Below are positions 1-6,952 of a DNA stretch of 10,241 bases, piece by piece. The number at the start of each line of letters is the position of its first letter. Position 1 is the stretch's first letter. Position numbers and translations under genes: made by a program. This DNA is from an uncultured Lachnospiraceae bacterium (GTDB lineage Bacteria; Bacillota; Clostridia; Lachnospirales; Lachnospiraceae): NCBI GenBank assembly GCA_910586275.1, contig CAJUIM010000084.1, positions 1 through 10,241 on the forward strand. Reading direction: 5' to 3'. The notes below the pieces were generated by a model. That model worked only from the letters and a program-made list of their open reading frames with translations. It ran no database searches and was not told the DNA's origin.

Positions 1-82
1 AACTCGCGCACGGGCGTCCGCCTCCCAACATTACATTCAGGCTGAACTGTTACTTTCCGTACCCTCCCCTCAGAAAAAAATA

Positions 83-111
83 TTCCTTTTTTATCTTTCT
101 TATATTATAAT
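83..111 (+). promoter_or_regulatory. Probable SigA-type promoter of the CofE-like gene
   Basis: A perfect TATAAT lies at 106-111 in an AT-rich stretch, 49 bases ahead of the ATG at 161. The best -35 candidate at 17-bp spacing is TTCCTT at 83-88, a poor match to TTGACA, so the -10 box carries the call. The leader would be about 40 bases. Nothing coding is seen in 1-160; the window edge cuts whatever lies upstream. Confidence 0.5.
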
Positions 112-160
112 AGAAAGGGTATATGCAATGGCCTGAAATACAAGCAAGGGAGAAAAGGAA

Positions 161-1351
161 ATGGAAAGAAAAGTAGGAACGATATCAAGGGGGATACGCT
201 GCCCCATTATCCGTCAAGGCGATGATTTAGTAAAAATTGTGACGGACAGCGTATTGGAAGCAGCTGCCAGTGAAGGATTTGAGATCCGTGACAAAGACGT
301 AATTGCCGTGACGGAATCCGTTGTGGCCAGATCGCAGGGCAATTACGCATCGGTGGAAGCCATTGCGGAAGATGTGCGGGCCAAACTGGGCGGAGAGACA
401 ATAGGCGTTATTTTCCCTATTCTGTCCAGAAACCGTTTTGCCATCTGCTTAAGGGGAATTGCAATGGGGGCTAAAAAAGTAATCCTTATGCTCAGTTATC
501 CCAGTGACGAAGTGGGAAACGAACTGGTTTCCTTAGACCAGCTGGATGCCGCCGGAATCAATCCCTACAGCGATGTGCTTACGCTGGAAAAATACCGTGA
601 ACTGTTCGGAGAAAATAAACATCCCTTTACCGGAGTGGATTATGTGGCGTATTATGGGGAATTAATAAAGGAGGCGGGCGCCGAAGCGGAAATTATCTTT
701 GCCAATGACTGCCGCAGCATTCTTCCTTTTGCAAAGAAAGTGATAAACTGTGATATTCATACAAGGGCACGCACCAAAAGGCTTCTGAAAGCGGCAGGCG
801 CAGAAATCGTCCTTGGAATGGACGACATTCTTACCAGCCCGGTAAACGGCAGCGGCTGCAATGAAAAATACGGGCTGCTCGGCTCCAATAAATCCACGGA
901 AGATACGATTAAGCTATTCCCAAGAGACTGCACCGGTCTGGTTATGGATATTCAGAAAGAAATTCTGGACAGAACCGAAAAACATGTGGAAGTCATGGTA
1001 TACGGGGATGGCGCTTTCAAAGATCCTGTGGGAAAAATATGGGAACTTGCAGACCCGTGCGTATCCCCGGCCAGCACGCCGGGCTTGGACGGTACGCCCA
1101 ATGAGGTAAAGCTGAAATATCTTGCGGACAACGATTTTAAGGATCTGACAGGAGATGCCCTGAAAGAAGCCATTTCTAACAGAATCAGGGAAAAGAAGGA
1201 CAATCTGGTAGGTGATATGGCAGCCCAGGGCACTACGCCCAGAAGGCTCACGGATTTAATCGGCTCTCTCTGCGACCTGACCAGCGGTTCCGGAGATAAG
1301 GGAACTCCTGTTATTTTAATCCAAGGTTACTTTGACAATTATGTAAGCTGA
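161..1351 (+). CDS. Coenzyme F420-0:L-glutamate ligase-like (CofE family) protein, long form
   Basis: 396 residues, resembling the CofE family (PF01996), whose characterised members add glutamate to coenzyme F420-0 using GTP. The N-terminal part shows the family pattern: a GDD at residues 20-22, the strand DKDVIAVTESVVARSQG at 44-60, and an ILSRNRFA stretch at 87-94. A second block at about 238-292 (LLGSNKST, then LFPRD, then YGDGAFKDP) resembles the later CofE region around the LLPeDPD and sDtfGR motifs. Archaeal CofE has about 250 residues, so this protein carries a large insert (about 110-220) and a C-terminal extension. The start is supported by AGGGAGAAAAGGA just upstream; a hairpin follows the stop. 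No other F420 gene is visible and these Clostridia are not known as F420 producers, so the real substrate is open: it may ligate an amino acid to another acid. Family call fairly sure, reaction unsure. Confidence 0.8.
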   Translation: MERKVGTISRGIRCPIIRQGDDLVKIVTDSVLEAAASEGFEIRDKDVIAVTESVVARSQGNYASVEAIAEDVRAKLGGETIGVIFPILSRNRFAICLRGIAMGAKKVILMLSYPSDEVGNELVSLDQLDAAGINPYSDVLTLEKYRELFGENKHPFTGVDYVAYYGELIKEAGAEAEIIFANDCRSILPFAKKVINCDIHTRARTKRLLKAAGAEIVLGMDDILTSPVNGSGCNEKYGLLGSNKSTEDTIKLFPRDCTGLVMDIQKEILDRTEKHVEVMVYGDGAFKDPVGKIWELADPCVSPASTPGLDGTPNEVKLKYLADNDFKDLTGDALKEAISNRIREKKDNLVGDMAAQGTTPRRLTDLIGSLCDLTSGSGDKGTPVILIQGYFDNYVS

Positions 1352-1360
1352 CCGCCAAAC

Positions 1361-1395
1361 AGGCTGCCGGGACTGCTGTATGCTCCCGGCAGCTT
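1361..1395 (+). terminator. Hairpin terminator after the CofE-like gene
   Basis: GCTGCCGGGA (1363-1372) pairs perfectly with TCCCGGCAGC (1384-1393) around an 11-base loop, and an A-U and a G-U pair extend the stem outward. It begins about 10 bases after the TGA stop. The following tract (TTGTCATT) is only weakly T-rich, so termination may be incomplete. Confidence 0.6.
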
Positions 1396-1497
1396 GTCAT
1401 TGAATATCCGCGAAACTGCTTCCGTAATCATCCATATGGATTTTTTCTGAATATTAAAGGAAATTTCCATTTGCCGCCGGAATCTTACTCTGCATTG

Positions 1498-1561
1498 CCC
1501 TGACGCAGGCTGCGGCTTAAGTGAATGATATTGCAAATTTATGCGGAACTCTGTCCGGCAG
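1498..1561 (+). repeat. Half copy of the palindromic intergenic repeat
   Basis: CTGACGC-GGCTGCGGCTTAAGT followed by AATGA-ATTG matches the right arm of the palindrome at 2731-2762 apart from single-base changes and one inserted G. Similarity resumes at the outer end, where both copies have a CTCT/CTGT tract followed by TCCGGCAG (1554-1561 and 2774-2781). The bases just ahead of the arm also resemble the loop of the full copy. No matching left arm is found at 1396-1497, so this copy cannot form the long hairpin. The rest of 1396-1497 holds a short palindrome, ATCCATATGGAT (1430-1441), followed by six T, and no gene. Confidence 0.7.
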
Positions 1562-1583
1562 AATGGGAAGCCGCGCAGAAAGA

Positions 1584-1589
1584 AGGAGG
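1584..1589 (+). promoter_or_regulatory. Ribosome binding site fixing the PPC gene start
   Basis: AGGAGG lies four bases ahead of the ATG at 1594. The same frame is open back to an ATG at 1525, but that codon falls inside the repeat, has no Shine-Dalgarno sequence, and would add 23 residues not expected for this family. The start is therefore placed at 1594. Confidence 0.8.
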
Positions 1590-1593
1590 GAAT

Positions 1594-2013
1594 ATGGAAT
1601 ATAGAACATTTGGCGACACCATCATTGCACGAATTGATAAAAATGAAGAAATACTGGAAAAAGTAAAGGAAATCGCTCAGAAAGAAAAAATTGCCTTAGC
1701 CAGCGTCCAAGCTCTCGGAGCCATCAGCCAGTTCACGGCAGGGGTCTTCAAAACGGAGGAAAAGGAATACCTTGCCAACGAATTTACCGGAAGCTACGAA
1801 ATTGTTTCCCTGACAGGCACCATAAATACTATGAACGACGAATTTTACTGCCATCTGCATATAAGCGCAGGGAACGAAAAAGGGGAAGTCTTCGGCGGCC
1901 ACCTGAACCGGGCCGTCGTAAGCGCCACCTGCGAAATGGTCATCCGCAAAATAGACGGCAGAGTTGACCGCTGCTATGACGAACAAATCGGGCTGAACCT
2001 ATACAGCTTCTGA
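1594..2013 (+). CDS. PPC/DUF296 domain protein
   Basis: 139 residues, almost exactly one PPC domain (plants and prokaryotes conserved, PF03479, formerly DUF296). Visible family features are the opening strand with GDTIIARI (7-14), an ALGAIS motif after the first helix (40-45), HLHISAG (87-93) and GGHL (101-104). Bacterial and archaeal PPC proteins form trimers, and histidines of the HxH and GGHL motifs (here H87, H89, H103) are candidate metal ligands. In plants the domain accompanies AT-hook DNA-binding motifs; no AT hook is present here, so DNA binding should not be assumed. The next gene starts 35 bases after the stop, without a terminator between them, so the two are probably co-transcribed. 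No convincing promoter was found upstream. Domain call firm, cellular role unknown. Confidence 0.85.
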   Translation: MEYRTFGDTIIARIDKNEEILEKVKEIAQKEKIALASVQALGAISQFTAGVFKTEEKEYLANEFTGSYEIVSLTGTINTMNDEFYCHLHISAGNEKGEVFGGHLNRAVVSATCEMVIRKIDGRVDRCYDEQIGLNLYSF

Positions 2014-2048
2014 AAGCCACAGTCAAATAACCATAGGAGGATCATAAA

Positions 2049-2639
2049 ATGACCACAACTGTTACACGCGAAGCCGCACTTTCATTACTGACAAAATACA
2101 ACAAAGAACCCTTCCACCTTCTCCACGCATTCACGGTAGAATGTGTCATGAAATGGTTTGCAGACGAAATGGGCTATAAAGAAGAAGCAGACTATTGGAG
2201 CCTTGCCGGACTGCTGCATGACGTGGATTTCGAATGTTTTCCCGAGGAGCATTGCCAAAAAGCGCCGGAACTTTTAGCAGAAATCCACGCCGGGGACGAC
2301 CTGACCCATTCCATATGCAGCCACGGCTACGGCCTCTGCTCCGACACGGAACCTACGCATCCCATGGAAAAAATACTTTTTGCCACCGACGAACTTACCG
2401 GCCTGATCGGTGCCGCCGTTAAAATGCGTCCTTCCAAAAGTGTCATGGATTTGGAAGTTTCCAGCCTGAAGAAAAAATTCAAAGACAAAAGATTTGCCGC
2501 CGGCTGTTCCCGCGATGTCATCCGCCAAGGCGCCGAAATGCTTGGCTGGGAATTGGATGAATTATTTTCCAAAACCATTGAAGCCATGAAGTCCTGCGAG
2601 CAAAGCGTGCAGGAACAGATGAAAGAATATGAATCATAG
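2049..2639 (+). CDS. HD-domain (HDIG-type) phosphohydrolase-like protein
   Basis: 196 residues. The metal-binding signature of the HD superfamily is visible in order: H26 in the first helix (FHLLHAFTVE), the H57-D58 pair in LAGLLHDVDFE, H92 in SHGYG, and D114 in FATDELTGL. The compact layout resembles small stand-alone HDIG proteins, which hydrolyse phosphate esters of nucleotides or related compounds; the substrate cannot be read from the sequence. The C-terminal third is helical and charged, without an obvious second domain. There is no signal peptide or membrane segment, so it is probably cytoplasmic. The start is set by AGGAGG at 2035-2040, eight bases ahead of the ATG. It probably shares a transcript with the PPC gene. 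The gene ends about 40 bases before the long palindrome. Confidence 0.85.
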   Translation: MTTTVTREAALSLLTKYNKEPFHLLHAFTVECVMKWFADEMGYKEEADYWSLAGLLHDVDFECFPEEHCQKAPELLAEIHAGDDLTHSICSHGYGLCSDTEPTHPMEKILFATDELTGLIGAAVKMRPSKSVMDLEVSSLKKKFKDKRFAAGCSRDVIRQGAEMLGWELDELFSKTIEAMKSCEQSVQEQMKEYES

Positions 2640-2677
2640 AATAGTGACTTTACCTTAAAAAACATCCCCTTTGCCCG

Positions 2678-2762
2678 CCAATGCCATTCACTTAAGCCGC
2701 AGCCCGCGTCCGAATAAAAACATCGTTCCTGACGCGGGCTGCGGCTTAAGTAATGACATTGG
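2678..2762. repeat. Long palindromic intergenic repeat, possible bidirectional terminator
   Basis: The left arm (2678-2710) and right arm (2731-2762) are near-perfect inverted copies. The inner 21 bp pair without error (GACGCGGGCTGCGGCTTAAGT and its complement); further out come one bulged G, four pairs, one mismatch and six pairs. The loop is 20 bases. It sits between two convergent genes, in the gap 2640-2796, where it could stop transcription from both sides. No T-tract follows it directly on the + strand; on the - strand a run of six T begins about 16 bases beyond it. The half copy at 1498-1561 shows that the sequence is a repeat family and not merely a local hairpin. Confidence 0.8.
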
Positions 2763-2796
2763 CCAATTCTCTTTCCGGCAGCGGACTAAGCAATCC

Positions 2797-5700
2797 TCAA
2801 TAAGCTTCTTTTCTCCAATTCTCATTTCTTTCCTGACTGGAAGCCGTAGCTTTTGTCAGCTGCAGAACAATCTCACTGAAATACCTTTCCGGAACATCCT
2901 TGAGCAAAAACACCGTCGCCTTATCTTGGTCACTGTAAACATAGCCTTTCTTCAATGTTTCCGCCGGATAAAATTCCGCCTGAAAAACGGTAATGTCTTC
3001 ATTTTCCCCGCCCACATAACTGCCGGAAAAAGAAATCTGCACGCCCATTCCTGCATCTTCATCCACACGGTAATAAGTATTGAAGCACCCCGCGTCTTCC
3101 ACCGGTCCCCGGTACCAACCTGCTGTCTGCAGCTTTCCGCCAAAGGATAAATCATTCAGCATCATGCCGCCGAAACGATCCAGTTCCTTCCGCTCCCCCT
3201 CTTCCTCGGTTCTTGCATAAACTGCCCGCTCCAGCTGCTCGATTGGCTGTCTGATTTCATAATCCTCCAACTGCTGCTTCCATACATCCAAGGACTCCTT
3301 AGACAGTTCAATCGGATGCACCAATCCGATCCGGCCTCCCTCCGGCAGTTCATATTCCTCTTCCTCTTCCGTATTGAAAGAGCCATCCTCCATATACCGG
3401 AAACTCTGCAGCAGTCCCTCTTCCTCATAAGTGCCCCATACCAGTCCGATGGCAAACTGATGCATCACAGGATTCTTCACAAACAGCTGCTCCCAAGCCT
3501 CCGTCCCCCACTTCCTGCCTGAGGATAGAGCCAGTTCCAGACGCATTTTCTGGCTGCTTACCGTCATCTTCATCTGCTTTTTCATCTGCTTAAATTCCTC
3601 GTAAGCTGCCGCAGCTATCCTTTCGTCGTCCCTCTTCCCAGGCGACGGCATATTTTTCAGTTTTTTGCCTGACTCGTCATATACTTCGATTTCCAGAGCC
3701 GGCGTAATGACCACTTTAAACTTACGTTCCCCATAGTCAAAGCTGCGCTCTCCGTTCCCGTCAAAACCGAGGTCCGGCACAATCCGGTCTGCCAGTTCCT
3801 CCCTGCTGATGCCCAGCTGAGCAGCCGCAAATTCCAAAGCCTGCCCTGCGGCTGCCTTGACCTGTTTAAATTTAAACTTCCTGGAAATGCCGTCCACAAT
3901 GAGCAAGGCCTGCGGGAGCGGATTCAGGCTCAGAGCCTTAACTGCCTCTGCCGCAATGGCACCTCTTGCCTGCTGAGGCCATTCCAGAACCTGATGCTGC
4001 AGTTTCTTTATTATTTCAAAGCCGCCGTGAATGGATGCCGCATAAAGTACCCAGCGTTTCTTCGCTTCCGCCCCCGCGTCCATCCACTTATCAAACAATT
4101 CGTTCACATATACGGCAAATTCTTCCCGGTTCAGGTCTTCTGCCAGCATCGCTGCCTTTGTGCTGACTCCGCACCCATCCACAACAGCATAGCAAAGCAG
4201 CACGGCCTGCAGGTAATCTTCCCCCGCTTCCTGACCGTTCACCCTATGCACTGCGGAAAACGGAGCCTCGTAAGCCCATGCCAAACTCCTTTTCTTACCG
4301 CCCTTATGGATTTCCTTCACCAAATCCTCCAACGACAGCATTTTGGCTCCGGAAGACCCTTCTCCCTCCAAATTCAGTGCCTTTTCCAACAGTTCACGCA
4401 CCTTACCGTTTTTCTCTCTCTCCAATGCCGCGGAAAATACTTCCTTATAAGCTTCCGATTCTCCCTGCCAGCGCAGCATAACCCGGATGGCCAGTTCCCG
4501 CTCCACTGCTTTTTTTGAGGAAAGAAGACTCTTTACTTCTTCCTGCCATCCTTTCTGTGCGGACAAAATCTCTGCCAACTCCTCCTTCACCAGCTTAGAA
4601 TTGTCCTGCGCAAATCCAAGAATCTCCGTTTTATTTGCCTCCGCTTCCCGACTCATGACACGAAGCCCGAAGAAACGCCCTACTGCCTCCGCGGATGAAA
4701 ATGCAGCCAGCATTTCTTCCCGCCGATCCTTCAGATAACCTGCAAAAATAGGCTCCGCTTTCTCCAGCGCTTCCTTCTTATACCTTTCATTATAAAAAGC
4801 ATCATGCAGCCAGACCAGCCCGGCAAGCTGATAAGAAACCGACAATCCTTCCGAGTCAAAGTTTCGGAAAATTTCTTCCAGTTTCTCCCTGCTCACTCCC
4901 TGCACTCCGGAAACAACCACATAATCCTGAAGATAATATGTATTCTTCAGCAACAGATAAACCTGACATCTGCGCAGGAACTCTTCCTCACGGAGATTTT
5001 TCGCATATTTCTCCACCACATTTTTTGCCCTGCCCAGATTGTAATAGTACTTATTTCTGATCTGGTTCAGGAAAGGATACAATACATCCACTTTCTCTTC
5101 TCCCCGCAGATACGCCTTTATCACATCCTGCACCGATGCATCCTCCGTCTCTGCCAGGGCGGTCAGCATCCTTTCCCTTTCCTTATCTCTTCCGTACTGC
5201 CGCTTATGCGCAATCAGCTTATCAAACAGCGGCTGATCCGTGGTCCGGATTACATCCAGCATGGCATTGGCATCCTCCATGGATACATCGTCCATGACTT
5301 TAATATAACATTCCTGATGGTTTTCTAACTGTTTCCTCAGAATCACCCTTTGTTCTTTTGCCGCGGCCCAGCGGATATACCGTTCCGTGCCGATACCGAA
5401 TACTTCGTCATATTCTCCGCCCCCCACATGGATATTGACAGGGAACAGCTTATTCTCCGTCTCCCCCTCTCCCTTGCTCAATATGACAGCCGGAAGCTGT
5501 TCACTGACCTTTACCATTACGTTCAGCATTTTCTCCGTGTCAATGGCTAGGAAAATTCTCACTGCATTTTTCAGTTTCACGGAAAGCAGGAAATTCAGAT
5601 AAGCCATGCCTCCCAGCAAAAGAAACAGGAAATCGGAAACATTGCGCTTTGAGGCCGCCAGCCGGAAAATATCTTCGGACATCCGGTTCTTACGGACGGC

Positions 5701-6504
5701 ATCCATAAGTTTCTGCAGGGAAGCGGCATCCATCTGATTCTCGTACAGATTATCCAGACTATTCAGGATAAGTTCCTCATACTGTTCCATCAAGGGCATA
5801 TCTGCGGAGTCTATGTCCACCAATGCTTCCGGCTGCCGTGCTTCCTCCTTTTTTCGGAAGAACTTCCCGATTCCGTCTATAAACCCTAAGTTCCGCCGGG
5901 CCGGCCGGTCTGCTTTATTCTCTTCCCCGTTTTCCTTACCGTCCGCCGGCTCTTCCTTCTTGCCGTTTTCCCCGGATGCATGCACATCTCCGTATTTTAC
6001 GATAAAGTAAACTGCCAGAAGAACAAGCTTCCCGTTTTCCGCATCATTTTTCTGATAACCGATTGCTTTTTCCAGATTTTCCGGCCGCTTCTTTGCCACG
6101 TCCATCAGACTGCTTAAATTATAGCTGGTCAGGCAATACTGGCTCATCCCAATATGAGTTCCGTAAATAGCCGTGCATTTATCCGCATCCCATAACATAC
6201 CCTCCCGCCTCACCAATTCCAGCGGCACCAGCTGATAGCAGGTAGACTGCCCAACGGCAAACAGCAGCCGGAACAGCCTATTCATCTCTTCCGTTTTCCC
6301 TTTTTTCATATAGTCCCTGAACAGCCTTACCGCCCTATCCGCCGGCACCGCGGACAGATCCTGAAAGGCAAACTGCTCCAGACATTCCTCCCCGCCGTCC
6401 TCCAGTAAATATTCTTCCGCTTTCTCCAGCATATCCTCTGATAAATTCAACTGCTCCAATACTTCCAAAACCTTCTGACTCTGTATATCCTTCGGATTTT
6501 TCAT
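2797..6504 (-). CDS. Very large DUF4132-domain protein
   Basis: 1235 residues from the ATG at 6504, which follows the purine-rich tract GGGAGAGAGGCAGGAAA; the open frame extends upstream into the preceding gene but has no better start. The C-terminal part carries the DUF4132 pattern: GRKWGTEAWEQLF, then IGLVWGTY and SFRYMEDGSF near residue 1020, then GLVHPIELS and YEIRQPIEQLERAVY. The long N-terminal part is helical and rich in charged and leucine residues, like a helical-repeat scaffold, interrupted by a disordered K/E/G/N-rich insert at about residues 172-205. There is no signal peptide, membrane segment or recognisable enzyme motif. Related proteins include E. coli YehI, sometimes linked to a MolR (molybdate regulator) label that has little support. 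It is the last gene of the SWIM operon, 73 bases after the small gene. Its biochemical role is unknown; a scaffold or effector role is inferred. Confidence 0.8.
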   Translation of the reverse strand: MKNPKDIQSQKVLEVLEQLNLSEDMLEKAEEYLLEDGGEECLEQFAFQDLSAVPADRAVRLFRDYMKKGKTEEMNRLFRLLFAVGQSTCYQLVPLELVRREGMLWDADKCTAIYGTHIGMSQYCLTSYNLSSLMDVAKKRPENLEKAIGYQKNDAENGKLVLLAVYFIVKYGDVHASGENGKKEEPADGKENGEENKADRPARRNLGFIDGIGKFFRKKEEARQPEALVDIDSADMPLMEQYEELILNSLDNLYENQMDAASLQKLMDAVRKNRMSEDIFRLAASKRNVSDFLFLLLGGMAYLNFLLSVKLKNAVRIFLAIDTEKMLNVMVKVSEQLPAVILSKGEGETENKLFPVNIHVGGGEYDEVFGIGTERYIRWAAAKEQRVILRKQLENHQECYIKVMDDVSMEDANAMLDVIRTTDQPLFDKLIAHKRQYGRDKERERMLTALAETEDASVQDVIKAYLRGEEKVDVLYPFLNQIRNKYYYNLGRAKNVVEKYAKNLREEEFLRRCQVYLLLKNTYYLQDYVVVSGVQGVSREKLEEIFRNFDSEGLSVSYQLAGLVWLHDAFYNERYKKEALEKAEPIFAGYLKDRREEMLAAFSSAEAVGRFFGLRVMSREAEANKTEILGFAQDNSKLVKEELAEILSAQKGWQEEVKSLLSSKKAVERELAIRVMLRWQGESEAYKEVFSAALEREKNGKVRELLEKALNLEGEGSSGAKMLSLEDLVKEIHKGGKKRSLAWAYEAPFSAVHRVNGQEAGEDYLQAVLLCYAVVDGCGVSTKAAMLAEDLNREEFAVYVNELFDKWMDAGAEAKKRWVLYAASIHGGFEIIKKLQHQVLEWPQQARGAIAAEAVKALSLNPLPQALLIVDGISRKFKFKQVKAAAGQALEFAAAQLGISREELADRIVPDLGFDGNGERSFDYGERKFKVVITPALEIEVYDESGKKLKNMPSPGKRDDERIAAAAYEEFKQMKKQMKMTVSSQKMRLELALSSGRKWGTEAWEQLFVKNPVMHQFAIGLVWGTYEEEGLLQSFRYMEDGSFNTEEEEEYELPEGGRIGLVHPIELSKESLDVWKQQLEDYEIRQPIEQLERAVYARTEEEGERKELDRFGGMMLNDLSFGGKLQTAGWYRGPVEDAGCFNTYYRVDEDAGMGVQISFSGSYVGGENEDITVFQAEFYPAETLKKGYVYSDQDKATVFLLKDVPERYFSEIVLQLTKATASSQERNENWRKEAY

Positions 6505-6535
6505 TTTCCTGCCTCTCTCCCTTCCTATGCGCTTT

Positions 6536-6570
6536 GGAGCATATCCGAAAAACTCTGTTCGGATTGCTCC
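6536..6570 (-). other. Bulged 12-bp hairpin between the small gene and the DUF4132 gene
   Basis: On the transcript strand GGAGCA-ATCCGA pairs with TCGGAT-A-TGCTCC, giving 12 pairs with one bulged A and a 10-base loop. It fills the middle of the 73-base gap and ends 31 bases ahead of the DUF4132 start codon. No T-tract follows, so it is not a standard terminator. It may be an mRNA processing or stability element that sets different levels of the operon proteins. Confidence 0.6.
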
Positions 6571-6577
6571 CGGCATC

Positions 6578-6952
6578 CTATGGCTGCACGGCATCCTTCC
6601 CGCCGCTTTCCCTCTCCTGACAGCCATACCCGTTTACATAATAGTTCTCTGCCCTGTCATAAGCCAGCTTTTCCTCACATAAGTACAAATATTCATTCAG
6701 CCGCGCATATACCCCGGCCAACATATCCTGGTCCTTTTTCAGCCTGTGGCGGCGCAGACAAATTCCCTCCGCCAATTCTCCCAGCATATCCGATAAATGT
6801 GCCATCCCGTACTGTCTTGTAAGATCTGCCATCTTCTCCGTCCCTTTCAGAGTGCTGTCATGAACCGTATCGAAACCGCTTTGGCACAATTCCCCCAAAA
6901 GGCTTTTCACCTCTTCCAGCAGTTCTCCCAATACCTCTTCTTTATTCCTCAT
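6578..6952 (-). CDS. Small helical protein of unknown function in the SWIM-DUF4132 operon
   Basis: 124 residues, not recognised as any named family. It is predicted to be mostly helical: a leucine/glutamate-rich first helix (residues 3-23), a middle segment ending in MAHLSDMLGELAEG, a basic LRRHRLKKD patch (66-74), and an aromatic stretch ARLNEYLYLCEEKLAYDRAENYY (broken here only by description, residues about 83-105). The C-terminal 15-20 residues look disordered. No signal peptide or membrane segment is seen. The ATG at 6952 is preferred because GGAAG lies six bases upstream; an in-frame ATG at 6958 has that tract directly against it. The start overlaps the end of the SWIM gene by 11 bases, which implies translational coupling and a matched level. 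It may be an adaptor or partner of the two large proteins, from position only. Confidence 0.7.
   Translation of the reverse strand: MRNKEEVLGELLEEVKSLLGELCQSGFDTVHDSTLKGTEKMADLTRQYGMAHLSDMLGELAEGICLRRHRLKKDQDMLAGVYARLNEYLYLCEEKLAYDRAENYYVNGYGCQERESGGKDAVQP

Noticed and set aside
1525..1593. Upstream extension of the PPC protein to the ATG at 1525
   Set aside because: That ATG lies in the half repeat and lacks a ribosome binding site; the ATG at 1594 has AGGAGG and gives the normal family length.
3994..5328. Several + strand open frames of 170-odd residues opposite the DUF4132 gene
   Set aside because: They lie within a 1235-residue gene with recognisable DUF4132 motifs, show no domain or ribosome binding site, and have cysteine/histidine/proline-rich shadow composition.
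6505..6627. 41-residue N-terminal extension of the DUF4132 protein
   Set aside because: It would overlap the small gene and span the hairpin; the ATG at 6504 has a purine-rich ribosome binding site and begins the recognisable protein.
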